Notes: generated by a model from the letters alone, not told the origin. Counted from the first letter of the stretch, positions 19,948 to 30,808 are shown. The stretch is 64,000 bases of DNA from Thioploca sp. (GCA_030627235.1 DAOUSL010000001.1:25080-89079); one strand, 5' to 3'. Translations and numbers: made by a program.

Positions 19948-21507
19948 TATATTCTCTAGTTTAGAATCATTAGTATTCAAACTAATATGCCGAATTCGTA
20001 AACCAAATATAAATAAACATCCTACATAAGTTAGCATACCAATTATTATCAAACCAAACAAGTTATATACTCTATCTAATACGCTCATAGTAAACCAAAC
20101 GGATAAATAATCACTGCCCCACCATAACAAAACAGCCATACAGATATTAGCTAAAAAAATCCGTAATAATAATAACTTCCATCCAGTTTGCGGTTGAAAT
20201 AATTTTTGCTTGCGTAAACCTAAATATAATAATGACGCATTCAATAATGCTGCTGCTGAAGTTGCTAAGGCTAAACCTATATGAGCTAAGTGCCAAATTA
20301 AAGTTAAGTTTAGTACAATATTGGTAACCATCGAAATAACTGCAATTTTAACTGGGGTACGAGTATCCTGTCGGGAATAAAAACCAGAAGCTAATACTTT
20401 AACCAATATAAAACCTAATAATCCAATAGCATAAGCCATTAAACTGTAGTTAGTTTTGATTATATCGCTGTCAGTGAATTCTCCACCATAAAATAAAGTG
20501 GTTAAAATTGGCCCTGATAAAATCATTAAACCAAACATAGCTGGAGTAGCAATCAAGAATACCCAACGTAATGCCCAGTCTAACGTATTGTTATAACTAC
20601 TGATATCATTACGAGATATAGCTCTGGATAAATTAGGTAACATTACAGTTGCTAAGGCTAAACCAAACACTCCTACTGGAAATTCCATCAAACGGTCTGC
20701 ATAATATAGCCATGAAACGCTACCAGTAACTAAAAAAGAGGCCATCAGAGTATCCATGAGTAAATTTATTTGAGATACTGATACACCAAATAATGCTGGA
20801 ATCATCAAATGGTGAATCTGTTTAACTCCTTTATCATGACGGTTAAAACGTGGTTTGGGTAATAATTTTAGTCGATATAAAAATGGCAATTGAAAAGTCA
20901 GTTGAACTATACCAGCAATTAGTACTCCATAAGCTAATGCTATAATTGGTTTATCAAAGTAGGAAGTGAACCATAAAGCCGATGAAATTAAACATAAATT
21001 TAGAAATACTGGGGTTAAAGCTGGAATAGCAAATTGACCATAAGTATTTAATATTGCCCCAGCAAATGCGGTTAAAGCTATAAATAATAGATATGGAAAA
21101 GTAATGCGTAACATTTCCACTGCTAAATCAAATTTTTCGGGATGTTGGATAAAACCTGGAGCAAATATCATTACTAATATGGGGGCAATTACAACTCCAA
21201 TTACTGTAATCCAGAATAAAATTCCACCTAAATTTCCGGCTACATGATCTACTAAATGTTTAACTTCAGTTTTTCCATGTTTCGTTTGATATTCACTTAA
21301 TACTGGGGTAAATGCTTGTGAAAAAGCACCTTCAGCGAATAATCGGCGCATGAAATTGGGAATTTTAAATGCCACCAAAAAAGCATCAGTACTAACACTT
21401 GCTCCAAATATATGGGCAATCACAACATCTCTAATAAAACCTAAGATACGGGAAATCAACGTCAATCCACCCACCATTGCGGTAGATTTAAGTAATTTTT
21501 TACTCAT
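19942..21507 (-). CDS. murJ: Lipid II flippase MurJ
   Basis: STAMVGGLTLISRILGFIRDVVIAHIFGAS..., FAEGAFSQAFTPVLSEY. Confidence 0.97.
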   Translation of the reverse strand: MSKKLLKSTAMVGGLTLISRILGFIRDVVIAHIFGASVSTDAFLVAFKIPNFMRRLFAEGAFSQAFTPVLSEYQTKHGKTEVKHLVDHVAGNLGGILFWITVIGVVIAPILVMIFAPGFIQHPEKFDLAVEMLRITFPYLLFIALTAFAGAILNTYGQFAIPALTPVFLNLCLISSALWFTSYFDKPIIALAYGVLIAGIVQLTFQLPFLYRLKLLPKPRFNRHDKGVKQIHHLMIPALFGVSVSQINLLMDTLMASFLVTGSVSWLYYADRLMEFPVGVFGLALATVMLPNLSRAISRNDISSYNNTLDWALRWVFLIATPAMFGLMILSGPILTTLFYGGEFTDSDIIKTNYSLMAYAIGLLGFILVKVLASGFYSRQDTRTPVKIAVISMVTNIVLNLTLIWHLAHIGLALATSAAALLNASLLYLGLRKQKLFQPQTGWKLLLLRIFLANICMAVLLWWGSDYLSVWFTMSVLDRVYNLFGLIIIGMLTYVGCLFIFGLRIRHISLNTNDSKLENIS

Positions 21508-21644
21508 TTTTGCTAATTTTCCATTATTTATGATAGATTTTTATATTACTGATTTATTTTTCAATAGTTAAATTTAAGTTGGATATAATTCTTAATAATA
21601 TTTACAAAAATACCCAACTTACATTTACAATCTCAAATTATAAA

Positions 21645-24600
21645 TTACTGCTTAATATTGTCTCGCTTACAATTTACATAAGCTAATTTTTCTGGTGGAT
21701 TTTTAATAGTTGCAGTCTCATTCTTATTTTCAGATAAATAATGTGCAACTCTATAATCATAAGGAGTTTGAGAACTACCAATTAATTTTTTTACAACAAA
21801 ACTACTACCTCTCATACTACAAGGTTTTTTCATTAAATTACTAGCTTCTACAATTCCACCAGGTAATATTACTAGAAAACCTTCCATATCCATATCTGGA
21901 GAATCAATTTTAATTTCACCATCAATTCCTAATTTGGAAGAAGCACTAATCATACTGCCAGGAGAATCTATAATTCTTTCAGAAGCAAGATTAATATTAC
22001 CACCATTACCTTTATTAGCTTGGGCAACAATTTTACCTTGATTTAGCACAATAAACTTAGGATTTTCAATGCTTAAACTACCACCATTACCAGAACCTTC
22101 TTTAACACTAGTAGTAATTTTACTATTTGCAACTTGAGCTAAATTACCAACTTTAATGTTAATTCCGCCACCACCAGCACTAATTGACTCAGTGGTAATC
22201 GAACTATTATTGGTTAAATTAATTCCATCAGTTACAGTGATATTAATTCTGCCAGCATCGCCACCTTTAATCTGTTGTAGCCATTGGCCATCAACATAAA
22301 AAAATGAATCACCGCCTATATTTACTAAATCACCATTATTGGCTGTTTGTAATTCTTCTAAACTATTTACTGTTTGATTAGTATTATTTAAAGTAATCCA
22401 ATCGTTACCAGTATAAATCATACCTTGTTTTACATGACCAACTTGAGCTTTAACTAACTTATTCATTGCGCCTATATCAGCAACTACATGGGTATTATTA
22501 AATTTAATCCATTCTTGATTATAATAAACAAACTTATGTTCACTTGAATTCAAACTTGCTAAACTACCATTTTGTAAACTATTGTGTTCTAATTCTGTCA
22601 AGTTAGGAACAGTAAATGAACTAATTTGTATTGGAGCACCAAAAACATAACCAGGTGTAAATGGGTCTGTTGTAACAGCATAAACAAATGTTGCTTCATT
22701 CCCTAAATGAATGACCTGACCATTAGTATAAGGAGGAGGAGTTTCTGGTGGATACCAGCCATCAGTGTTATATATTTCTTCTTTACTATTAAAAGTTATT
22801 ACATTAGTAGAATTCGTATCAAATTTTATCCAATTTTCTATAAATCCATACGTTGTCTTATATATATAACGTCCAGATTTATTATTATCAATATCAGCTA
22901 CTTCAACTATATCGCCAGTTGTTAATACATATTTTTTACTCAATTGATTCAATTCTTCCAGATTGTCAACTTTATAAATAGGATTAAAACGGGTTAGACC
23001 CAGACCAACATTAATATAATAGCTTTTTCTACCATCAATATCCTCAACCACTATAACATCGCCTTTACTTAACATATCAGCAGAACTAACATTATTAAAC
23101 AAGCTTTCCGAAGACACAGAACCTTTGGCTAATTGTAATTGTTTTGCCGAAATTATTATATTGCCAGCTAGTCCATTACCATTACTTGAAGTGGAAATTA
23201 TTCCATTATTATTAACAGTTAAACTTTTTGCAGTAATATTTATTGAGCCGCTATTGCCACTATTACTAGTAGCTCCATTAGAACGAGCATAGATACCACT
23301 GTTAGATTTATTATATTCTTCGGGAACACCCCTAGATAAATATCGTATTTGACGTGAACCAAGTTCCTTTAGAACTGCATTATTAGCATCCCCAGTTATT
23401 AAAATATTATCCTGAACCACAATATTAATATCACCACCTTTGGTAGAACTGTTGGTATCACTTTTAATAACCGCACCTTGTTCAATTACTAAACTACCAG
23501 TTTGTAAATTAATTTGTCCACTTTTACCATTAGTATCACCTATACCTGTAGTTGTTGCATAAATACCCGAACCAAATCCATCATTATTTTCACCATAAAG
23601 ATTAACTCCAGATAGCTTAGTTTCCTCATTTACTCGAATGATAATTTTCCCAGCATCACCACTGTGATTATTATAAAAAGAACTAGAATTACTATTAATT
23701 ATACCACCGTCTTTAAGTGACAAATTATTAGCTTTTATAGTAATAGTTCCTCCATTGCCACCCTGTGTATTAGCTACAAATGGTAAAGAACCAGACGTAA
23801 TACCACTAGCTCTTCCTTTGCCTTCTTGACTAGCTCCAGAAATAGTAAGAGTGCCACTAGCATTAATGTTTATATCACCAGAATTACCAGAAATATTTTT
23901 AGTTTCACCATTAATAAATGCTCCATCTAACAATACAATATCTTTACTAGTAAAATTGACTTCGCCACCATTGCCAGAACCTAAATAAGCATCGACATAA
24001 ATATGAACATTATCAATTAGATTAATGGAATTTTCAGCAATAAGAGTCATATTACCACCATCTCCCTTACCAAGAACTCCTAAATTAATAGCATTACCAG
24101 AAATAGTAATGTCTTTAGCAGTAATAGTAAGATTACCACCTTTGCCAGCATCAATTTGTTGGCCTTCACTATTCACTAATATTGTTGTATCTGTTAAATT
24201 AACTGCCTGATTAGCGGTAAAAGTTACATCACCACCGTTACCAGAGCCATAATTCTTAGATTTAATCTCACTATCTGTTATATTAATTGATTCAGTAACT
24301 TGAATTTTAATATCACTACCTTTAGCAGGAATATTTGTAGTAGAAGTCAGATTGGCATTGTTTAATTGCACATTTTCAGCTTGAATATCAGTTGTTCCAA
24401 TTGAATTATCCAGGTTAATACTACTGTTATCTAATAAGAACCTATCACCACGAATAGTTACATTACCTTGTAATAACGAGTTTTCTTGAATAGATATATT
24501 TGCTAATTTGCTGAATGAACTAGTATCAAAATTACTTACTTCACCACCACTAGCAACACCAATTAGATTAATATTTGGAGCTGAAATTAATGGTAAACTA

Positions 24601-25244
24601 TTAGCTGATTCTCTGCCTCTTTTATCAACTGTTGTAGTAAATGTACCATTTTTAATCGTAATTTCACCACCAATAAAAGATAAGTCATAATCGCTAGATA
24701 AATTTGTAACTTCAGTATTAACTTTTCCATAACCGGAGATAGAAATTGGAGCTGGAGAATTAAGAAAACCGAACGCTTCCACTGGGGAAACGGTTAATAA
24801 ACTATTATTAATATTTCTGGCATCAAAGCGTCCTGCATTCCCTAATTTTAAATAATCTGCAGTACTAGAATGAAAACTTCCTTGTATATCTAATCTAGCA
24901 TTAGGCCCAAACATAATTCCATATGGATTGAGAAAATAGAAATTAGCATTAGGAATTGTCGAACGAATTAAGCCATCAATGTTAGACGGATTTCCACCAG
25001 TTACTCGACTGAGAATATTTTGGACATTATTTGCTCCAGAAAAAGTAGCACTTTCTAAACTATTCAAATTAAAATTTTCAAAGCTATGGAACAGATTTTC
25101 ACCATGCTGCTGACCTAAATCAGAAGTGATTTGAAAATTAGGACCAGATAGATTGATTTGCTGGCCTAGACTACCATCAGTAATAATCTCAGCTGTTACT
25201 GACAACGATAAAATTAATGCTAAAAATAAGATTTGTAGTTTCAT
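21645..25244 (-). CDS. Two-partner-secretion-type exoprotein with filamentous haemagglutinin N-terminal domain
   Basis: Signal peptide, then GQQINLSGPNFQITSDLGQQHGENLFHSFENFNL...NIDGLIRSTIPNANFYFLNPYGIMFGPNARLDIQGSFHSSTADYLKLG; beta-helix repeats; C-terminal MRGSSFVVK. Confidence 0.93.
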   Translation of the reverse strand: MKLQILFLALILSLSVTAEIITDGSLGQQINLSGPNFQITSDLGQQHGENLFHSFENFNLNSLESATFSGANNVQNILSRVTGGNPSNIDGLIRSTIPNANFYFLNPYGIMFGPNARLDIQGSFHSSTADYLKLGNAGRFDARNINNSLLTVSPVEAFGFLNSPAPISISGYGKVNTEVTNLSSDYDLSFIGGEITIKNGTFTTTVDKRGRESANSLPLISAPNINLIGVASGGEVSNFDTSSFSKLANISIQENSLLQGNVTIRGDRFLLDNSSINLDNSIGTTDIQAENVQLNNANLTSTTNIPAKGSDIKIQVTESINITDSEIKSKNYGSGNGGDVTFTANQAVNLTDTTILVNSEGQQIDAGKGGNLTITAKDITISGNAINLGVLGKGDGGNMTLIAENSINLIDNVHIYVDAYLGSGNGGEVNFTSKDIVLLDGAFINGETKNISGNSGDININASGTLTISGASQEGKGRASGITSGSLPFVANTQGGNGGTITIKANNLSLKDGGIINSNSSSFYNNHSGDAGKIIIRVNEETKLSGVNLYGENNDGFGSGIYATTTGIGDTNGKSGQINLQTGSLVIEQGAVIKSDTNSSTKGGDINIVVQDNILITGDANNAVLKELGSRQIRYLSRGVPEEYNKSNSGIYARSNGATSNSGNSGSINITAKSLTVNNNGIISTSSNGNGLAGNIIISAKQLQLAKGSVSSESLFNNVSSADMLSKGDVIVVEDIDGRKSYYINVGLGLTRFNPIYKVDNLEELNQLSKKYVLTTGDIVEVADIDNNKSGRYIYKTTYGFIENWIKFDTNSTNVITFNSKEEIYNTDGWYPPETPPPYTNGQVIHLGNEATFVYAVTTDPFTPGYVFGAPIQISSFTVPNLTELEHNSLQNGSLASLNSSEHKFVYYNQEWIKFNNTHVVADIGAMNKLVKAQVGHVKQGMIYTGNDWITLNNTNQTVNSLEELQTANNGDLVNIGGDSFFYVDGQWLQQIKGGDAGRINITVTDGINLTNNSSITTESISAGGGGINIKVGNLAQVANSKITTSVKEGSGNGGSLSIENPKFIVLNQGKIVAQANKGNGGNINLASERIIDSPGSMISASSKLGIDGEIKIDSPDMDMEGFLVILPGGIVEASNLMKKPCSMRGSSFVVKKLIGSSQTPYDYRVAHYLSENKNETATIKNPPEKLAYVNCKRDNIKQ

Positions 25245-25372
25245 TTTATTATAAAATAATTGAGAATTAATATCTTATACCTAATTAGATATATTTATTG
25301 AAAGATAGAAACTTATTAAAAAAGTGAACATAAATAATTTTATACTATAATCATACTTTGGTACAGAACATT

Positions 25373-25508
25373 AGACATCATTCCTAAACAAGGTTAAATG
25401 TAGGATGCAATGAACGAAGTGAATTGCATCAATAATGCGACTCGAAAGATGTAATTCGTAAACTCATTACATCCTACAGTCCGTAATTAACTGTAAAAAT
25501 ATCTTATA
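25373..25508 (+). repeat. MITE-like repeat, copy C (right end degenerate)
   Basis: AGACATCATTCCTAAACAAGGTTAAATGTAGGATGCAATGAACGAAGTGAATTGCATC...CGTAAACTCATTACATCCTACAGTCCGTAATTAACTGTA. Confidence 0.8.
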
Positions 25509-25769
25509 ATATTGAATCATCTCGATGTGATTATTAAACTAATTATATCTTACTTAAAATTTATTTTATATATATTACGTAATATTGGCTTATAATAATT
25601 TTTTAAATCATAGTATTATTAGCTTTTTATCTAAAATTATAATTATATTAATCACGTATTTCCTCAGAAATTAAAACTGATTAAGTTATATATCATAAAC
25701 TTTAAATACAATTGAAAAACTGATATTTAGCTCAATTTTATAAATAAGTTCTAATATTGAGGAAAAAAT

Positions 25770-27641
25770 ATGGGAAATCCAATTCCTAGAAAACAAATTA
25801 ATGAACATATTGTAGAAATCGTCAGTGATTCTGGAGAAGGAGCTCAAAAAGCTGGTCAAACTTTTGGTAATATTAGTGCTAAAATGGGGAATGGAGTTTG
25901 GACTGTTGAAATTATTCCAGCTGAAATTAAACCACCAGCACGTTCCCCAGCCGGAGCTAGTGGGATTAGGATTCGGGTTGGCTCCCAATATATGACCAAT
26001 ATGGGTGATGCTGCTGATATTGTAGTAGCACTAAATGAACAAGTATTATATTCCCGTATTGCAGCTCATGCCTATAAAAAAGGTACAGTTATTTTACTAG
26101 AAGGCAAATGGCTTACCGATCAAAATCCTAAAATAGTTGAGCAATATAAAACAGCGTTACAAGAATTCCGTGACAACGGTCTGATCGTACATGAAATCCA
26201 AATGGAAGAAGAGTGTTTAAAATATACTCCAAAACCACGTTTGGGTAAAAACATGTTTGTATTGGGTATGATATGTAATATCTATGATCGTGATGTCAAA
26301 AAAGCTTATAATGAAATTGAAAACACCTTTACTCATAAAGGTATAAAAGTAATTGAATTAAATCAACAATTATTTCAAGCTGGCTATGATTTTGCCGAAA
26401 ATAATTTAGAATTTCATTATAATATCCCACCATGGCAAACAGAAGATTCTAAAGAAAAACTAATCGTTACCAGTGGTAATCAAGCATTGGGTTTAGGAAT
26501 TATGGCTTCAGGCATGGATATGGTAGCTATGTATCCAATTACTCCTGCAACTTCTGCTTCTCATTATTTAGCTGATGTTTATCATACAGTTGGTGGTTTT
26601 GTCCATCAAGCCGAAGATGAGATTGCTGCAGCTGGGTTTGCTATTGGCTCATCATTTGCCGGCAAGACAGCTTGCACTATAACATCTGGCCCTGGTTTAG
26701 CTTTAAAAACTGAACTACTAGCTTTAGCAGTGATGGCCGAAATTCCATTAGTAGTCTGTTTAGTACAACGTGGTGGCCCTTCTACTGGTTTACCGACCAA
26801 AGTTGAACAAGGTGATTTGTTAGCAGCATTATATGGAGAACCTGGCGATGCTCCAAAAATTGTAATTGCGGCTGCAACTATTGAAGAATGCTTACATTTT
26901 GTAATAATGGCTCGTAAATTAGCAGAAGCTTTCCGTGGCCCTGTTATTTTATTGACCGATGCCAACTTAGCCACTGGAGTACAACCATATCCTCGTCCTG
27001 AATCTAAAGCTGAATGGTTAGCTTCTCCAATTGATCAATCCGAATGGACTAAAGGAATGCCAGCTTATAACTGGGATGAAAAAACTGGATTATCAACTCG
27101 TCCTATTGTTGGACAAGTTGATGGGCAATATGTACTTACCGGATTAGCTCATACCAATAAAAGTAAGGTCGCTTATGATCGTGAGTCTAATCAACGTGGC
27201 TGTGAGATGCGAAGTCGTAAATTAGCTACTCTTTGCAGTACTTTAAAACCACCTAAAATAAATGGTGAAGCAGAAGGTGATTTATTAGTAGTTGGCTGGG
27301 GTTCTACTTTAGGAGCAATTGAAGAAGCAATAAGTAAATTACAAGCCGAAGGTCATAAAGTATCATCCATTCACTTACGCTTTTTATCACCATTAGAACC
27401 AGGTTTAAAAGCTATATTTGCTAAATTTACCAATGTATTAACAATAGAAATAAATTATAGTGATAAAGCTGATGCCCCTTTCATCACACCAGATAATCGA
27501 CGTTATAGTCAATTGGCAACTATACTAAGATCGCAGACTTTAGTGGACATTGATTGTTGGTCAAATGTGCATGGACAACCAATGCAACCCGGTTTAATTT
27601 ATGAAGAATTACTCAGTCGCATCAACCAAGGAGCAGCATAA
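25770..27641 (+). CDS. korA: 2-oxoacid:acceptor (ferredoxin) oxidoreductase, fused gamma-alpha subunit
   Basis: Gamma-like N-terminus (EIVSDSGEGAQKAGQTF...GIRIRVGSQYMTNMGDAADIVVALNE) fused to alpha (SGNQALGLGIMASGMDMVAMYPITPATSASHYLAD...QAEDEIAAAGFAIGSSFAG). Confidence 0.92.
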   Translation: MGNPIPRKQINEHIVEIVSDSGEGAQKAGQTFGNISAKMGNGVWTVEIIPAEIKPPARSPAGASGIRIRVGSQYMTNMGDAADIVVALNEQVLYSRIAAHAYKKGTVILLEGKWLTDQNPKIVEQYKTALQEFRDNGLIVHEIQMEEECLKYTPKPRLGKNMFVLGMICNIYDRDVKKAYNEIENTFTHKGIKVIELNQQLFQAGYDFAENNLEFHYNIPPWQTEDSKEKLIVTSGNQALGLGIMASGMDMVAMYPITPATSASHYLADVYHTVGGFVHQAEDEIAAAGFAIGSSFAGKTACTITSGPGLALKTELLALAVMAEIPLVVCLVQRGGPSTGLPTKVEQGDLLAALYGEPGDAPKIVIAAATIEECLHFVIMARKLAEAFRGPVILLTDANLATGVQPYPRPESKAEWLASPIDQSEWTKGMPAYNWDEKTGLSTRPIVGQVDGQYVLTGLAHTNKSKVAYDRESNQRGCEMRSRKLATLCSTLKPPKINGEAEGDLLVVGWGSTLGAIEEAISKLQAEGHKVSSIHLRFLSPLEPGLKAIFAKFTNVLTIEINYSDKADAPFITPDNRRYSQLATILRSQTLVDIDCWSNVHGQPMQPGLIYEELLSRINQGAA

Positions 27642-28595
27642 ATGTTTGGTTTAAAATCAGATTGGTCACTTGACATTAAAACTCGTTATTTTGCTTTGGG
27701 CGATTATGCTGGCGGTGAAGCTCGTTGGTGTCCTGGTTGTGGAGATCATGGTGTCCTTACTGTAGTCCAAAGAATTTGTCGAGATAAACAGATTCCTCCA
27801 GAAAAAACTGTGGCTGTATCTGGAATTGGATGTTCTAGCCGTTTACCACATTATATGGGAACTTATGGTTTTCATGGTCTGCATGGTAGGGCATTACCGT
27901 TGGCCTGCGGAATTAAATCTAGACGACCTGAATTGGATATTTGGGTAGCCACTGGCGATGGAGATTGTTATTCTATTGGAGCTGGGCATTGGATTCATGC
28001 AGTGCGTTACAATATGAATATGACCGTATTAGTATTTGATAATAGTGTGTATGGTTTAACTAAAAAACAAACTTCTCCAACTACACCAATAGGTTATAAA
28101 ACTAATACTCATCCAGAAGGAGCTGTATTAGAAGCCCATAATCCTTTGACCACAACTTTGGGGATTGCTAATGTTTCCTTTTTGGCTCAAACAGTTGACT
28201 GGAATCCAAATCATCTCTATGCAACTATTAAAGCAGCTCATGATCATAAGGGTTTCAGTCTAGTAAATATCATTCAACGCTGTCCAGTTTTTCTGCCAAA
28301 TTTCTTTCAGGGTTATCAAGATGATCCAAGCAGAGTGTTATTATTGACTCATGAAAATGGAATTCCAATGGAAGATAAGTTTGCTCGGTTATTTCCTACT
28401 CAAAAGGAACATGATCCAGCTAATATGGTAGATGCTTATGCCATTGCTTCAAAAAGAAATCCATTGCCAATTGGTCTGTTATATCATAATCCTGCTGTTC
28501 CTTGTTATGAAGATATTTCTAGTGTAGGTAAAGATATGGGTATGGAAGAAAAATTAGCTGGGATTGAAAAAGCTTTCGATCAGTTTGCAATTTGA
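27642..28595 (+). CDS. korB: 2-oxoacid:acceptor (ferredoxin) oxidoreductase beta subunit
   Basis: RWCPGCGDHGVLT, SGIGCSSRLPHYMGTYGFHGLHGRALPLACGIK, TGDGDCYSIGAGH; directly follows korA. Confidence 0.94.
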   Translation: MFGLKSDWSLDIKTRYFALGDYAGGEARWCPGCGDHGVLTVVQRICRDKQIPPEKTVAVSGIGCSSRLPHYMGTYGFHGLHGRALPLACGIKSRRPELDIWVATGDGDCYSIGAGHWIHAVRYNMNMTVLVFDNSVYGLTKKQTSPTTPIGYKTNTHPEGAVLEAHNPLTTTLGIANVSFLAQTVDWNPNHLYATIKAAHDHKGFSLVNIIQRCPVFLPNFFQGYQDDPSRVLLLTHENGIPMEDKFARLFPTQKEHDPANMVDAYAIASKRNPLPIGLLYHNPAVPCYEDISSVGKDMGMEEKLAGIEKAFDQFAI

Positions 28596-28617
28596 TCTAG
28601 AATTAAGATAATTAAGA

Positions 28618-28675
28618 ATAACCGGATTACCCCTACATAATATCATTATAAGTAGGGATAATCCCTTGTGGTTAT
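28618..28675. repeat. Long interrupted palindrome between convergent genes
   Basis: ATAACC-GGATTACCCCTAC-ATAATATCATTATAA-GTAGGGATAATCC-CTTGT-GGTTAT; arms pair with one mismatch and a 5-nt bulge, and the loop is itself self-complementary. Confidence 0.8.
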
Positions 28676-28734
28676 CTTTATCTATTTAGGATAGGAATCT
28701 AATTTTTTAGACTTTTCTTATCATAGAATTCAGA

Positions 28735-29274
28735 TTATTTAAAAATAGCTGAATCAATATCATTTTCAGAAATATCAGTTATATTACGAAAATCAATTAC
28801 TGTTTTTAATAAGGCAACATCAAAAATTGGTTGGATAGATTCTTCTACATAAAACGCTGGTAAAATATGATATTGCTTAAACTTTGCGAAAGAAGACTTA
28901 AAATCAGCTAATCCGGTAGAATTTTCTGAAGCAACTAATCTTTGATGCTTATTTATGATATCTATCTGTATTTCACTATCAGCCTGTTTTAAAAATTCAT
29001 CTAAGTTAGGAGTAATATGGATAGTATATCCGTCTTCTTGTTCCGGTTGGTCTGGAAGTTCACCTTCAATTATAGAGACACGTAATTTCTCATCCACATC
29101 AATTTTGCCAAAATCAGCTTGCCATTGTTGAAAAATTTCTATTGCTGGGGTTTCTGTTTCAAATACCAACGCAATAGCAGGTATTTCATCATCAGAAGAA
29201 GCAAAAGCAGTTCCAATCCAATTAGCTTTTTCCCAAAGTTCTTCATTGATTATTATGGATGATTCATGGAGCAT
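28735..29274 (-). CDS. Hypothetical acidic protein
   Basis: Intact 179-aa ORF in an otherwise non-coding gap; no family recognised. Confidence 0.65.
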   Translation of the reverse strand: MLHESSIIINEELWEKANWIGTAFASSDDEIPAIALVFETETPAIEIFQQWQADFGKIDVDEKLRVSIIEGELPDQPEQEDGYTIHITPNLDEFLKQADSEIQIDIINKHQRLVASENSTGLADFKSSFAKFKQYHILPAFYVEESIQPIFDVALLKTVIDFRNITDISENDIDSAIFK

Positions 29275-29326
29275 AGTTTTTCCGTAAGTTACTATTTAAG
29301 TTAAATATTTCAAAGATTGATGAAAG

Positions 29327-30808
29327 TTATTTGATTTTTGTATCAAATATGCCAAGTTCATCCCAAATATCATCAATTTTATTTTTTACTGTTTTATTCA
29401 TACTAACCGGTTTACCCCATTCACGTTGGGTTTCACCTTGCCATTTATTAGTAGCATCAAAACCTATTTTACCACCTAATCCAGATACTGGTGAAGCAAA
29501 ATCTAAATAATCAATTGGAGTATTTTCAATAATAGTAGTATCACGAACTGGATCCATACGAGTTGTCACAGCCCAAATAACATCTTGCCAATCTCGCACG
29601 TTAATATCAGCATCAGTGATGATTACAAATTTAGTATACATAAACTGGCGTAAAAATGACCAAATACCAAACATTATTCGTTTTGCATGACCAGGATATT
29701 GTTTATTAATACTAACTATGGCCATTCGATAAGAACAACCTTCTGGTGGCAAATAAAAATCAATAATTTCAGGGAATTGTTTTTGTAAAATTGGAATAAA
29801 TACTTCGTTTAACGCCACTCCTAATACCGCTGGTTCATCAGGAGGACGGCCAGTATAAGTGCTGTGATAAATTGGGTCAGAACGATGAGTAATACGTTCA
29901 ACTGTAAAAACTGGAAAGCTTTCTACTTCATTATAATAGCCAGTATGATCACCAAAAGGCCCTTCAGCAGCAACTTCATCTGGATAAATAAAGCCTTCTA
30001 AAACAATTTCGGTAAAAGCTGGTACTTGTAAATCATGAGTTACACAAGTTACAACTTTAGTACGATTACCACGTAATAAACCAGCAAAAGCATATTCTGA
30101 TAAAGAATCGGGAACTGGAGTTACAGCTCCTAAAATTGTAGCTGGATCACATCCTATAGCCACTGCAATAGGAAAAGGTTTACCCGGATGAGCTTGTTGC
30201 CATTCTTGATAGTCTAATGCTCCACCACGATGTGATAACCAACGCATTATAACTTTATTTTTACCAATAACTTGTTGCCGATAAATTCCTAAATTTTGCC
30301 GTTTTTTAAAAGGGCCTTTAGTAATAACCAAACCCCAAGTAATCAAAGCTCCGACATCTTCTGGCCAACAGGTTTGAATAGGTAAGGTAGACAAATCAAC
30401 TTCTGCACCAGTTAATATATTTTCTTGACAAGCCGCATTTTTTATTATTTTAGCTGGCATATTCATAACTTGCTTGAACATTGGTAATTTATTAAATATA
30501 TCTTTAACCCCTTTAGGAGGTTCTGGTTCTTTTAGAAAAGCTAATAAAGTTCCAACATCACGCAATGCTGTCACTGATTCCTGTCCCATTCCTAAGGCAA
30601 CTCGTTTGGTTGTGCCAAATAGATTAGTTAAAACTGGAATATTATAATTTTTAGGTTTAGTAAATAATAAAGCTGGCCCTTCACTTTTTAAGGTGCGGTC
30701 ACTAATTTCAGTCATTTCTAAATAAGGATCGATAGTTAGCTTAATTCGCTTTAACTCTCCAAATTCTTCTAGTTTAGTTATAAAATCTCGTAAATCTTGG
30801 TATTGCAT
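29327..30808 (-). CDS. ubiD: 4-hydroxy-3-polyprenylbenzoate decarboxylase
   Basis: [22 protein letters not shown]..., [29 protein letters not shown]. Confidence 0.97.
   Translation of the reverse strand: MQYQDLRDFITKLEEFGELKRIKLTIDPYLEMTEISDRTLKSEGPALLFTKPKNYNIPVLTNLFGTTKRVALGMGQESVTALRDVGTLLAFLKEPEPPKGVKDIFNKLPMFKQVMNMPAKIIKNAACQENILTGAEVDLSTLPIQTCWPEDVGALITWGLVITKGPFKKRQNLGIYRQQVIGKNKVIMRWLSHRGGALDYQEWQQAHPGKPFPIAVAIGCDPATILGAVTPVPDSLSEYAFAGLLRGNRTKVVTCVTHDLQVPAFTEIVLEGFIYPDEVAAEGPFGDHTGYYNEVESFPVFTVERITHRSDPIYHSTYTGRPPDEPAVLGVALNEVFIPILQKQFPEIIDFYLPPEGCSYRMAIVSINKQYPGHAKRIMFGIWSFLRQFMYTKFVIITDADINVRDWQDVIWAVTTRMDPVRDTTIIENTPIDYLDFASPVSGLGGKIGFDATNKWQGETQREWGKPVSMNKTVKNKIDDIWDELGIFDTKIK

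Noticed and set aside
25686-25988. 100-aa minus-strand ORF MGANPNPNPTSSGWGTCWW...
   Set aside because: Antisense to the korA 5' end and leader; no plausible family.
26606-26974. 122-aa minus-strand ORF
   Set aside because: Antisense shadow of korA; low-complexity composition.
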